Both the position numbers and the translations under genes were made by a program. Below, piece after piece: positions 34,801-43,041 of a DNA stretch of 64,000 nt. Source of the DNA: Williamsia sp. (GTDB taxonomy: Bacteria > Bacteroidota > Bacteroidia > Chitinophagales > Chitinophagaceae); assembly GCA_015069695.1 (NCBI GenBank), contig JADCRZ010000009.1:124001-188000 (forward strand), in the 5' to 3' direction. The notes under the pieces are model-generated. The model made no database searches and was not told the DNA's origin. It saw only the letters and a program-made list of their open reading frames with translations. Numbering within the stretch: position 1 is the stretch's first letter; each line of letters begins with the position of its first letter.

Positions 34801-34859
34801 AAAAAAGCGGAGCATAGAAACAAAAATGCAAAGGTGCCCGCCCGGTTTATTTTACGCAT
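31848..34859 (-). CDS. Secreted beta-helix protein with C-terminal DUF6298-type hydrolase-like domain
   Basis: This 1003-residue protein has a signal peptide (FAFLFLCSAFLYNPTATAQ). Residues about 35-460 form a pectate-lyase-like right-handed beta-helix (DDTRLLQGALDYIGSL, FVSAAVSVAPRARCVSVLDC, NSIAWNCKASEVI). After a proline-rich hinge (LPAPTPLPPPRLHPLQ) the second half, about 500-1003, reads like a barrel enzyme that I assign to the DUF6298 type: HLGNQFYNTDQPLMRQLHQA, SNIIFSLGIQFSGP, VDVIDTRYWQYRPEG. No catalytic residues can be assigned with certainty. It is the first gene of a same-strand series leading into ECF sigma, FecR, SusC and SusD, so it probably acts on the polysaccharide imported by that system, in the periplasm or at the surface. 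The DUF number is from memory of similar proteins. Confidence 0.72.
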   Translation of the reverse strand: MRKINRAGTFAFLFLCSAFLYNPTATAQSQREINPDSIPIDFSCAGYMGGNRSIPQVPAVLRVSPSGGDDTRLLQGALDYIGSLPVQPTGFRGALQLGPGRFLVSGQLRLNKSGVVVRGSTGKSPTLLVATGTDRRSLIQVGSLQDTFSLREALQVTNPSVAAGSRRLTLDKLEDIEPGDHVVITRPSTATWIADLGMNKAEGMFVAYRGLQWPAGSRDLVWDRVVTEADKAKKQILLDAPITTSIQQQYGGATVRVVNGTLPHLIGLENLVLESQYDRANRFDEEHAWTGILVNRAEHVWVRSVTARHFVSAAVSVAPRARCVSVLDCRCEQPTGEAAGYRRYNFLVEGQQVLVQRCVSDSGMNDFATGFCAAGPNVFLDCKALHALGASGSFESWASGVLYENVTVEGAGLQLAYDFSRAQGGGWTAANSIAWNCKASEVIAEGPGEYPNLATSASRSLYQYQLAARKGQAQPETVAAPVVSTANIRAFTYKDLPAPTPLPPPRLHPLQLINGRFVIDGSVVWGGSAGDGFWRGQAFPGGELNSGTSITRYVPGKVGPGLTEDLPVLAKNLARQGTFFYQTVTGLWYDRRRDDHDTRKRTDSQVWAPFYEMPWARSGQGKAWDGMSLYDLTKFNPWYFKRGKEFAQLCDENGLVLYYNLYDTHNLLEYVTHWVDYPWRSVNNLNGTPLPEPLPAEPWARLHLGNQFYNTDQPLMRQLHQAYIFHVLDELGSASNIIFSLGIQFSGPLAFQRFFLQTIADWEQQHNRHVRVALVTSKDITDAILGDPALAQQVDVIDTRYWQYRPEGLFSNRDSLWAPKGGQNRSYREMVGEAFLQETDYPLPTSQPLVYRQVREYTDRFPGKAVVSVYNDVSAIASLMAGGAQVIMSTPRERGGGHLTFNGFVQQYLGSRLMDMRPADNMLVNGQQNWCLADSSRETLLLYSLSGPAIIPDQSGPDRRYKGIWYDPLSEKTISLAEPIRLQKGASIKKPSKNQWLLFLQAF

Positions 34860-35264
34860 GCTGATTCAGGTAATTTTTTAAAAGAACCATTCTGCTGCTT
34901 TGGTAGAATGGCTCACACCAATTTTGTTGTGCTGATGAGGTATTTCCATTTTGCCGGGTTTCAAGCCACTCTGAAAGAAGCCGCCCGTTGCAAAAGATTA
35001 TTTCGCGCGTCAATATTAGCTACTTTCAAACAACTGGATGGGTAAAGTCATTTTTTCTTCAACCACCTGCTTTCTAAGTAGACCCAGCCAGGCCACAGGA
35101 TTGTAATAAAACCGCACAAGAAATGTATCGTAAATGAACAGCGGGCAGCCGGTAACCTGCTAACGGCTTTGATTCACAGCAATTTAGGTTTTGGTATCTG
35201 ATTTACTGACTTTACAGCCGGATAGTCCATCGCATGCCAAGTAAGCAAACCCACCTGCCTTTAT
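34860..35264. other. 405-bp divergent intergenic region
   Basis: The region separates the DUF6298-type gene (minus) from the second ABC permease (plus), so it must hold both promoters. Near the minus start, CCATTCT (34887-34893) and AGAATGG (34905-34911) form a 7-bp inverted repeat with 11-bp spacer, a possible operator. On the plus side TAGGTTTT near 35186 is one mismatch from TAnnTTTG but lacks a well-spaced upstream box and is about 75 bp from the ATG. No open frame with family resemblance and no RNA gene was seen. Confidence 0.5.
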
Positions 35265-37679
35265 ATGTTTAGAAATTATCTAAAAGTAACGCTCAGAAAC
35301 CTGTGGAAGAGTAAAGGTTATTCGTTCCTGAATATTTTTGGCCTGGGCCTGGGCATTGCCTGCAGCTTGCTTCTTTTTTTGTTCATCAGGGATGAAACAA
35401 GCTATGACAGGTTTCATGTAAATGCCGACCATATTTACCGCATCGCCAAAGACTTTGTAAACGATGACGGAAGCCGGATCCCTGATGCAACAACACCTGC
35501 TGCCCTTGCTCCGGCCATGCGCCGGGAAATGCGGGAAGTGGCTGCTGTTACAAGAGTGCGGCCTGACTGGGGAAACAGTTATCTTGTAAAGTACGGCGAC
35601 AAAAAAATCACGGAAGAAAAGATCTATGGCGTCGACAGCAGCTTTTTTGATGTATTTACTTTCCCCTTTGTAGCAGGAGATGCAAAACATACTTTTCGCA
35701 ATCCCGATTTTATTGTCTTGACCGAAACAGCAGCCAGGAGATTGTTTGGCAAGATGGATCCGCTTGGTAAAACCCTGAACGTGGATGCGTTTGGCGATCT
35801 GATGGTTTCAGGTGTTGTAAAAGATGTGCCTGCCAATGCCCATTTCCACTTCGACTATCTTGTTTCCTATGAAAAGCAAGCCAGAAACACCAACCTGGAT
35901 AATAACTGGGATGCATACAATGATTACACGTATGTAAAAACCAAAACAGGTACAAACGAAGCAGCATTTGTCCGCAACATCCAAAGTTTGTACGACAGGA
36001 ATGCAGAAAGAAAGATCAGCGTTTTTTATGTGCAGCCGATAAAAGACATCCATCTTACCTCTAACCTGAAGTGGGAATTGGAACCTGGCGGGAATAAGCA
36101 GTATGTCTACATTTTCGCATTTGTAGCCTTGTTTATCATTTTTGTTGCAGCCATCAATTACATCAATCTTTCGACAGCCAAAGCGGCGGTAAGGGCAAAA
36201 GAAATCGGCGTAAGAAAAGTGGTGGGCGCGCTGCGTACTTCCCTGGTCAGCCAGTTTCTTGTTGAATCAATTGTTACCTGCATCGCGGCTGCCATCCTGG
36301 CCATCCTGCTGGCGCAAGTGCTGTTGCCTGTGGTTTACCGGTTAACCGGTAAACAATTGTCAATCCTTTCTCACCCCGAAACAATTCTTTATATCCTGCT
36401 GGGCTCGCTGCCGCTTGGTTTGGTAGCAGGGTTGATTCCTGCCTTTTATCTTTCTTCTTTTATGCCGATTGAAGTGCTGAAGGGATTCAAGTTAAACAGA
36501 AAGGGCGCGTTGAATTTAAGACAGGCATTGGTGATTGTGCAATTTACCATCTCAAGTGTGTTGATCATTGGAGCCCTCGTCATTTCACAACAGATCGGTT
36601 ACCTGATGTCGGCCAAACTTGGTTTTGATACAGACCAGCTGGTTACCATCAACAAGATGGGCAATTTATCTGCTTCCGACAGAAGCGCTTTTAAAAATGA
36701 ACTGGCAAGGATACCTGGTATCAAAGCCGTAACGGCCTCCAACGGCATGCTGCCAAACCGGTTCAGCACAACAAGGATGAGTGTCAAAGGATCATCAGAG
36801 GAACAGCAGATCAATTTTATCAGGGTCGATTATAATTTCCTGGACGTAATGAATATAGCGGTAAAGGAGGGACGAGGATTCTCGTCCCGGTTTCCGGCAG
36901 ACACCCTGAACAACGGCATACCGGGCGGACCACTGGAGCAAACCATCGGGAGCGTTGTTTTAAATGAAACAGCCGTGAGAGAACTGGCGCTCCGTTCGCC
37001 GGTTATAGGGAAGCAACTTTTATGGAGCAGGGATGGCGACACGAGTTATTACACAACCGTGATCGGGATCGTAAAAGATTTTCATTTTACTTCCCTGCGC
37101 AACCAGATCAAACCTTTTGCCATGCTGGCCGCCCCCAGGGCAGGCGGTACCATTACCGTAAAATTATCCGGAAACAATATCCCGGAAACCCTCACCCGGA
37201 TCGGAAACGCCTGGAAAGGCTTTTCTGCGGAAAGAGCCATTGAATATTCTTTTCTGGATGAAGCATTTGCCCAGCTTTATCAATCAGAACGCCGCTTTCA
37301 AAAGGTGTTTGTAAGCCTGGTGATACTGGGTATCGTGATTGCCTGCCTGGGTTTGCTCGGACTGGCAACGTTTGCCGCGCAGCAAAGAGTGAAAGAAATT
37401 GGCATCAGAAAAGTGCTCGGCGCTTCTGTATCCAGCGTGGTCGTGCTACTGTCGAAAGATTTTCTGAAGCTGGTTGTGGTAGCGCTCTTTATTGCATGGC
37501 CGATCGGATGGTATGCGATGAATGAATGGCTGAAAGATTTTACGTATCGCGTTGATGTGGAGTGGTGGATATTTGTTCTGGCAGCCATCATAGCCGTTGC
37601 CATTGCTTTCCTGACGGTTTCATTTCAAACCATTAAAGCAGCGCTTACCAATCCGGTAAAAACCATGCGAACAGAATAG
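35265..37679 (+). CDS. ABC transporter permease, MacB-PCD/FtsX duplicated type (second copy)
   Basis: The 804-residue protein has the same plan as the permease at 12652-15018: MFRNYLKVTLRNLWKSKGYS at the start, a membrane helix (NIFGLGLGIACSLLLFLFI), a MacB-type periplasmic domain to about residue 265, a first FtsX block with KAAVRAKEIGVRKVVGALRT, a second periplasmic domain (about 450-670) and the last FtsX block with RVKEIGIRKVLGASVSSVVV. The end is VKTMRTE, as in the first copy (VESLRTE). No ATPase gene is adjacent. In Bacteroidota such permeases are commonly present as many paralogues, probably served by shared ATPases; functions are mostly unassigned, with export of peptides or lipids and envelope stress among the proposals. 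Confidence 0.87.
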   Translation: MFRNYLKVTLRNLWKSKGYSFLNIFGLGLGIACSLLLFLFIRDETSYDRFHVNADHIYRIAKDFVNDDGSRIPDATTPAALAPAMRREMREVAAVTRVRPDWGNSYLVKYGDKKITEEKIYGVDSSFFDVFTFPFVAGDAKHTFRNPDFIVLTETAARRLFGKMDPLGKTLNVDAFGDLMVSGVVKDVPANAHFHFDYLVSYEKQARNTNLDNNWDAYNDYTYVKTKTGTNEAAFVRNIQSLYDRNAERKISVFYVQPIKDIHLTSNLKWELEPGGNKQYVYIFAFVALFIIFVAAINYINLSTAKAAVRAKEIGVRKVVGALRTSLVSQFLVESIVTCIAAAILAILLAQVLLPVVYRLTGKQLSILSHPETILYILLGSLPLGLVAGLIPAFYLSSFMPIEVLKGFKLNRKGALNLRQALVIVQFTISSVLIIGALVISQQIGYLMSAKLGFDTDQLVTINKMGNLSASDRSAFKNELARIPGIKAVTASNGMLPNRFSTTRMSVKGSSEEQQINFIRVDYNFLDVMNIAVKEGRGFSSRFPADTLNNGIPGGPLEQTIGSVVLNETAVRELALRSPVIGKQLLWSRDGDTSYYTTVIGIVKDFHFTSLRNQIKPFAMLAAPRAGGTITVKLSGNNIPETLTRIGNAWKGFSAERAIEYSFLDEAFAQLYQSERRFQKVFVSLVILGIVIACLGLLGLATFAAQQRVKEIGIRKVLGASVSSVVVLLSKDFLKLVVVALFIAWPIGWYAMNEWLKDFTYRVDVEWWIFVLAAIIAVAIAFLTVSFQTIKAALTNPVKTMRTE

Positions 37680-37809
37680 CTGATCTGCTTCACTGATTAT
37701 TCAAGCCGGCATGCAGACACTGTGCTGCCATGTTCTTATCTGCCAAATCCTGCCTGCCCGTATTTTAGGTACAATTTATCCTTTGCCGGTAAAGTAAAGA
37801 TGAATTTGC

Positions 37810-37817
37810 TATCTTGG
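37810..37817 (+). promoter_or_regulatory. Candidate -7 promoter element for the Gfo/Idh gene
   Basis: TATCTTGG has one mismatch to TAnnTTTG and is 44 bp before the ATG; a TTTG at 37782-37785 lies 24 bp upstream, slightly longer than the usual -33/-7 spacing. Confidence 0.33.
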
Positions 37818-37861
37818 CTCTGAAAAGATAACCCTTTTATTAACTTACTTATCTGTTAGAA

Positions 37862-39007
37862 ATGAATCGGATCAACGTTGCTGTGGTAGGTACCGGTTTT
37901 ATCGGTCCTGCTCATGTAGAAGCGCTTCGCCGCCTGCCAAATATTGACGTGGTTGCTCTTTGTGAAGCAACCATTGAGCTCGCAGAAGAAAAAGCCCGGC
38001 TGCTGGGCATTCCCCGTTTTTACGTGTTCGACGAGCTGCTGAAGCAGGACGATATTACAGCCATCCACATCTGCACACCCAATTTCCTGCATTACCAGCA
38101 AAGCAGCGCTGCCCTGAAGGCCGGCAAGCATGTTGTTTGCGAAAAGCCGCTGGCAAACAAAGTAGAAGAAGCCGAAGAACTGGTTGCACTGGCAAAACAA
38201 ACCGGATTGGTCAATGCCGTCCACTTCAACCTGCGCTATTATCCCCTTGTCCGCCAGATGAGAACCATGCGCGAAAAAGGCGATCTGGGCGAAGTGCATT
38301 CCATCATAGGCTCGTACCTGCAGGACTGGCTTTTTTACCAGAACGATTACAACTGGCGCCTGGAGCCCGATAAATCAGGTGAGTCGAGGGCCATCGCAGA
38401 CATCGGTTCGCACCTGCTGGATGTAACAGAATATATTACGGGACTGAAGATCGTGGAGGTGATGGCTGATTTTTCCACCATCCACAAAACCCGTTTAAAA
38501 CCCATGAAACGGGTAGAAACCTATTCCAATACAACCCTGCAACCCTCCGACTACCAGGAGATTCCGATCAATACGGAAGACCATGCCAATGTGATGCTCC
38601 GGTTCGACAATGGACGGACGGGCGTGGTTACGGTAAGCCAGGTTTCTGCAGGCCGCAAGAACAGGCTGAACCTGGAGATCTCCGGTTCCAAAGCAACCTT
38701 TGAATGGAACTCGGAACGGCCCAGCGAAATATGGATCGGGAAACGGGAAGCCGCCAACCAGGTGCTCATGAAAGATCCTTCGCTTTTTTATCCGGAAGCC
38801 GTGAGCCTGATCAGCTTTCCCGGCGGACACAATGAAGGCTTTCCTGATACATCAAAGCAGTTGTTCAAGGAAGTGTATGCCGCCGTTGCAGCAGGCAAGC
38901 AACCGGAAAACCCAAGCTATCCCACGTTCGCCGATGGCCTGCGGGAACTGCTGATCTGCGAGCGGATCATTGAAAGCAATAAAAAGCAAGGCTGGGTAAA
39001 AATTTAA
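37862..39007 (+). CDS. Gfo/Idh/MocA-family NAD(P)-dependent oxidoreductase
   Basis: The 381-residue protein begins with a Rossmann fold carrying GTGFIG at 10-15, followed by the CTPNFLHY motif and EKP at 94-96 (CEKPLANKVEEAEELV), the family signature whose Lys takes part in catalysis. The C-terminal alpha/beta domain (about 125-350) carries ESRAIADIGSHLLDVTEYIT, the D-x-G-x-H segment that holds the catalytic His. Members oxidise or reduce sugars or inositols, including 3-keto sugar formation. There is no signal peptide or Tat motif, so it is cytoplasmic. It converges on the GH53 gene with a hairpin terminator between. Acting on a sugar released from pectin side chains is a reasonable inference, not shown. 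Confidence 0.92.
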   Translation: MNRINVAVVGTGFIGPAHVEALRRLPNIDVVALCEATIELAEEKARLLGIPRFYVFDELLKQDDITAIHICTPNFLHYQQSSAALKAGKHVVCEKPLANKVEEAEELVALAKQTGLVNAVHFNLRYYPLVRQMRTMREKGDLGEVHSIIGSYLQDWLFYQNDYNWRLEPDKSGESRAIADIGSHLLDVTEYITGLKIVEVMADFSTIHKTRLKPMKRVETYSNTTLQPSDYQEIPINTEDHANVMLRFDNGRTGVVTVSQVSAGRKNRLNLEISGSKATFEWNSERPSEIWIGKREAANQVLMKDPSLFYPEAVSLISFPGGHNEGFPDTSKQLFKEVYAAVAAGKQPENPSYPTFADGLRELLICERIIESNKKQGWVKI

Positions 39008-39023
39008 GTCACACCCACCATAC

Positions 39024-39068
39024 AAGGGCGGGCTACCGTGCTGCAACAGCGACTGGCAGCCCGCCCTT
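39024..39068. terminator. Hairpin terminator between convergent Gfo/Idh and GH53 genes
   Basis: AAGGGCGGGCT (39024-39034) pairs perfectly with AGCCCGCCCTT (39058-39068); the 23-nt loop has a smaller GCTG/CAGC hairpin. A T-rich run (TTATTATCTTG) follows on the plus strand, so it can serve both converging transcripts, though the T tract is imperfect. Confidence 0.65.
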
Positions 39069-39085
39069 ATTATCTTGTTTCCCGT

Positions 39086-40147
39086 TTAGTCATTCACCAG
39101 AAAAGCATCCAGCGCCCTGGTAGGCCTGCCATCGCTGCCCCAGGCACTCAGTCCATACCGGCTCCAGCTTCTGGCTCCTTCGGGTTCCCAGTATACCACG
39201 CCCAATCCTTTCCTATCCGGAACGGCCCTTACTTTTTTTTGCACGGCCACCAGCATGTCGTAGGTGTTTTGTGCTTTGTTGTCTTCTCCGCCTACTTCTA
39301 CTACCATCACTTCTTTTCCGTACCTGGCTGCCATGTCGTTGAGGTTGTTGCCCAGGTCATCGATTGAAAGGAGGTAATCGGGATTGCCTTTCAGCCAGTA
39401 AGGGTAATAAGAAAAGCCGATCACGTCGTAGCGGGCGCCGTGTACGGTGGCACTGTCGAACCAGCTTATGAAGCGCTGGCTGTTGTTGCCCTGGTCGATA
39501 TGAAGGATCACTTTTGACCCCCTGCTCACCGCTTTGATGGCATCATGGCCCTGGTTGATGAGCTGGGCCAATCCCCTCCAGTTCGATGTTTTTCCTTCGG
39601 GATAGATCATACCGCCCGGGGTTTCGTTTCCGACCTGTACCCACTCGGGCGTTGCGCCGCTCTTCCTGAGCGCCTGCATTACATCAAAGGTGTAATCATA
39701 CACATCCTTCAGCAGCTGGGGAAAGCTATGCCCTTCCCAGGCAGCCGGCTTTTTTTGTTTGCCGGGATCGGCCCAGCTATCGCTGTAATGAAAATCGATC
39801 ATCACCCGCATGCCCCATTTCTGTGCCCGCACTGCCATGGCCACCGTTTCTTCCTTGCTGCAATGCCCGCTGGCCCTGTCTTTGGAGGGGTTGACCCATG
39901 TTCGCAGGCGGATGGTGTTAATGCCATGATCTTTGAGGATCTGGAAGCAATCCTGCTCAATACCCTGGTCATTGTAAAAATGAAAACCCGTAGCTTCCAT
40001 CTGCGGCAGCCAGCTGATATCAGCGCCCTTCGCAAATTCTTTTTGCTGTGATCCGGACAGGCGTTTTGATGAATGACAGCCGATCAGCGGAATGATGTTG
40101 AGGAATAAGATGAGCAGTGAACCGGATAATGCATTCAGGTATTTCAT
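39086..40147 (-). CDS. GH53 endo-beta-1,4-galactanase, lipoprotein
   Basis: The 353-residue protein has a lipoprotein signal ending LIGC (Cys24). The GH53 barrel is clear: KGADISWLPQMEATGFHFYN at its start, INTIRLRTWVNP, RVMIDFHYSDSWADPGKQ, the acid/base Glu175 in WVQVGNETPGGM and the nucleophile Glu284 in MVVEVGGEDN, with YWEPEGARSW near the end. Known GH53 enzymes cut beta-1,4-galactan and type I arabinogalactan, the side chains of rhamnogalacturonan I, which fits the GH28 and GH106-like enzymes elsewhere in the window. Its size is normal for the family. The GH53 stop faces the Gfo/Idh gene across a hairpin, and the M1 peptidase lies 86 bp upstream on the same strand. Location is the periplasm or cell surface. 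Confidence 0.93.
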   Translation of the reverse strand: MKYLNALSGSLLILFLNIIPLIGCHSSKRLSGSQQKEFAKGADISWLPQMEATGFHFYNDQGIEQDCFQILKDHGINTIRLRTWVNPSKDRASGHCSKEETVAMAVRAQKWGMRVMIDFHYSDSWADPGKQKKPAAWEGHSFPQLLKDVYDYTFDVMQALRKSGATPEWVQVGNETPGGMIYPEGKTSNWRGLAQLINQGHDAIKAVSRGSKVILHIDQGNNSQRFISWFDSATVHGARYDVIGFSYYPYWLKGNPDYLLSIDDLGNNLNDMAARYGKEVMVVEVGGEDNKAQNTYDMLVAVQKKVRAVPDRKGLGVVYWEPEGARSWSRYGLSAWGSDGRPTRALDAFLVND

Positions 40148-40233
40148 ATGATTACAAACAGATTGATTGCTGCCTTGAATTTTTGCCTGCAGATTTTTTT
40201 AACATAAAAAGAATTTATTAAAAACCGCTTCCA

Positions 40234-42789
40234 TCATTCAACCAGCTTCTGCGCCCTGAGAAGATTGTCGGTGGCTTGCAGGAGCTTGTTCCTGAGCTTG
40301 GGCGGGTAAGCCGGGTGTGTTTTTAAAAAGTCCGTTGCGATCCGGGCGGCCTCCTTGTTCTGATACATGCCCCAGGCAGCGCTTAACCATGACTGTGGAA
40401 AAAAGATATCGCCCGTGCGTTGGATCTCTTCCAGCAAGGCCAGGCTCTCCGGCAGGTGCCGGATCGATGTTGCCTGCCGCAGGGGGTGATGCAAATAAGA
40501 AAGGGCGGTAACTACCCAGGCTTCTTTTTCCCGGTTTCGGCGATCTTTCAGCCTGGCAAAAAACTGGTCCCTCACTGCCGGATCTGCTGACAGGGCGGGC
40601 TCGAGATATTGCAATCTCTTTTTTCTGTCCTCATTTTTGATCCGTGCTTCCTGCTGCTGCAATACCCGGGTAGCCGTGTCTGTTTTCAAGGCAATAGACA
40701 AGGCCAGCGAAGTATAATCGTCCTCCGTTAACTTGACTCCCTGCGGTGGCTGTTGCTGTTGCCATATAGCATATATGATGCGCTGCGCCGAATCGCTGGT
40801 AAACACATCCTGGTATGCTTTGAATAAGATCTTTTTGTTGTTGGCGGCAGACTGCCCCTGCATGGCTGTCCAGAGCTGCTCTTCTGTTTCTTGTGCAAGG
40901 GCCTCCCTTTTGGCGGGTGAGAGAAAGGTCCAGTAGATATTGGTAAGATAGCCGGTCAGCAAACGCAGGTTCATCTCATTCTGCTCGGTCGTTAAACCTT
41001 CTGCCAGGAGTTGAAGCAGGTCGGCAGGCTTTATTACCCGCCCTGCCAGCATGTTCTCATACAAGGTGATGTAGGCAGAAGCCCGTTGCAGGGGGCTTTT
41101 CAGCTTGAACAGGGAAGACAACCCGTTCTTGTCTGCCGGGAACAGTCCGTACCCGGTACCATTGGAGTTGAAGTGGATAAATTGGGGCTTGTCCAATCCC
41201 TTTGCGGCAGGCAATTCCACGGTGGCTTTGTCCATGTTTACCTGTATGGTTTTGAGATGGTCCGGGTATACAAAAGCCACTTCAAACCCTTGCGGCCACA
41301 CCCGCGGCTTGCCTGATTCGGGGTGCTGGCTGATGGCAAAGCGGCTGACCTGTCCGCTGTTGTATGCGATTGTATAATCAAAGACGGGCCGGCCCGGTTC
41401 GTTGACCCAAACCTTGTTCCAGTTATACAGGTCTATTTTGCTGTGTTTGTTGAGTATGGAGATCAGGTCGGGCCAGGTGGCATTGCCATAAGCATAGGTT
41501 TTCAGGTATTCTTTTAAACCCAGCCTGAAAGAATCCTTGCCCATCAAGGCTTCCAGCTGCCGCATCATAATGGGCGCCTTGTGGTAAATGATGTTGCCAT
41601 ACAGCGAGCCTGCTTCCTGCAGGTTGTCGAGTGCTTGCCTTACGGCATGGCTTCCGGACGTGCGGTCGATGCTGTAAGCGGCAGGATAATGATCCTGTAA
41701 AAACTTGGCGTTGAATGTTTCGGTGCCCAGCAGGTTTTCTGTAACCTTGTCGGCCATAAAATTGGCAAACACTTCTTTCATCCACACGTCGTTGAACCAG
41801 CGCATGGTAACCAGGTCGCCGAACCACATATGGGCTGTTTCGTGGGAGATCAGGCTGATGCGGGCAATCTGCGCATCCCGCGTTGCGCCTTCATCCAGGA
41901 AGAGGCTGGATGCTTTGTACTGCACTTCACCGGGGTGTTCCATGCCACCGAACTGAAAATCCGGAATGGCAGCAAAGCCTACTTTCTGAAACGGAAACAG
42001 AATGCCGGTATATTCTTCCAGAAAGCGGATCGCATCCCGGTGGATGGCAAATACAGAATCAATGCTCAGCCTGATCTTGGCTGTATCGGTTTCGCGGTAT
42101 AAAAACTCCATGTGGTAAGCGCCGGCCTGTTGAACAGCCTCGCTATACTTGCCCGCTGCAAAAGAAAAAAGATAGGTGCTGATCTTGTCTGAACTGGCAA
42201 AATGGTAAAGGGTTTGTTCCCCTGTTACCACTGAATCTGTTTTAGCGCCATTTGCCAATACTGCCCATCCTGCCGGCACCTGTAAGCTGAGCTTAAAACG
42301 GGCTTTGAGATCAGGCTGATCGAAGCAGGGAAATACAGCATGGGCATGATCGGGAACAAACAAGGCGTACAGGTAGTCATCATTCCGGTTCAGCGAGGCA
42401 TCGCCGGCGGTGAAATCAATGTCCAGCTTGTTTTTCCCAGCGTGGAGATCTTTGCTGCTGATCAGCAGGTGTTCCTGCTGCAGGTTGATGGAAGCCGGAT
42501 GTCCGTTAACAGAAAGCTTTTTGAGGTTGCCTGCAGGTTGCTTAAAGTCAAGCTGCAGGGGCTGACCGGCCCTTTGCAGGGTAAACTCCACCGTCTCAGT
42601 AGCAGTAACCGGACTGCTTTTCAGTGCTGGTATATTGAACTGAAGCGTATACTGGATATCGCTTACCTGGTGCTGCCTGTAAACGGCCAAAGCCTGTGAG
42701 ATGCCCCGCTCAACAGGTGGGCTGCCGGTCTGTTGTCCGTACAGCACGCCGCAACATAACCATCCAGATAAAAACAAAATCTTTTTCAT
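40234..42789 (-). CDS. M1-family zinc aminopeptidase, secreted
   Basis: From the ATG at 42789 (clean signal peptide MKKILFLSGWLCCGVLYGQ) the protein has 851 residues. The N-terminal beta-saddle is followed by the thermolysin-like domain with GGMEH at 281-285, in place of the usual GAMEN exopeptidase motif, and the zinc site HETAH at 316-320 with the third ligand Glu339, exactly 18 residues after the second His. A superhelical C-terminal domain (about 550-850) contains TPR/ARM-like helices. M1 enzymes trim N-terminal residues from peptides. The variant GGMEH is common in Bacteroidota members and does not imply loss of activity. An intrinsic terminator at 42980-43023 separates it from the upstream M16 pair, so it is transcribed on its own. 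Confidence 0.92.
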   Translation of the reverse strand: MKKILFLSGWLCCGVLYGQQTGSPPVERGISQALAVYRQHQVSDIQYTLQFNIPALKSSPVTATETVEFTLQRAGQPLQLDFKQPAGNLKKLSVNGHPASINLQQEHLLISSKDLHAGKNKLDIDFTAGDASLNRNDDYLYALFVPDHAHAVFPCFDQPDLKARFKLSLQVPAGWAVLANGAKTDSVVTGEQTLYHFASSDKISTYLFSFAAGKYSEAVQQAGAYHMEFLYRETDTAKIRLSIDSVFAIHRDAIRFLEEYTGILFPFQKVGFAAIPDFQFGGMEHPGEVQYKASSLFLDEGATRDAQIARISLISHETAHMWFGDLVTMRWFNDVWMKEVFANFMADKVTENLLGTETFNAKFLQDHYPAAYSIDRTSGSHAVRQALDNLQEAGSLYGNIIYHKAPIMMRQLEALMGKDSFRLGLKEYLKTYAYGNATWPDLISILNKHSKIDLYNWNKVWVNEPGRPVFDYTIAYNSGQVSRFAISQHPESGKPRVWPQGFEVAFVYPDHLKTIQVNMDKATVELPAAKGLDKPQFIHFNSNGTGYGLFPADKNGLSSLFKLKSPLQRASAYITLYENMLAGRVIKPADLLQLLAEGLTTEQNEMNLRLLTGYLTNIYWTFLSPAKREALAQETEEQLWTAMQGQSAANNKKILFKAYQDVFTSDSAQRIIYAIWQQQQPPQGVKLTEDDYTSLALSIALKTDTATRVLQQQEARIKNEDRKKRLQYLEPALSADPAVRDQFFARLKDRRNREKEAWVVTALSYLHHPLRQATSIRHLPESLALLEEIQRTGDIFFPQSWLSAAWGMYQNKEAARIATDFLKTHPAYPPKLRNKLLQATDNLLRAQKLVE

Positions 42790-42979
42790 CCAATTTGTTT
42801 TGGTCAGCAATGATACGGTTCCCATCCGGGGCTTCAAAATGCATTCTTACTACCTTGTTTGAAATAGCATGACGAGGTACGTGCGTAGGGCAGGCAATGC
42901 AGTTGGAGAGAGCAGGTCCAGCACGCACAACAGCAATGGGCAGCGATTCCTGGAAGCAGTAGCAGAATGTATGGCAAAT

Positions 42980-43023
42980 AAAAACGGCCTTCCGGCTTGT
43001 AAGTAAGCCGGAAGGCCGTTTTT
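42980..43023 (-). terminator. Strong intrinsic terminator after the M16 peptidase pair
   Basis: AAAAACGGCCTTCCGGCTT (42980-42998) is perfectly complementary to 43005-43023, giving a 19-bp stem with a 6-nt loop, 18 bp after the M16 stop on the minus strand. The terminal A/T tracts on both sides make it bidirectional. Confidence 0.92.
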
Positions 43024-43041
43024 ATTGATGGTATGTTGCCC

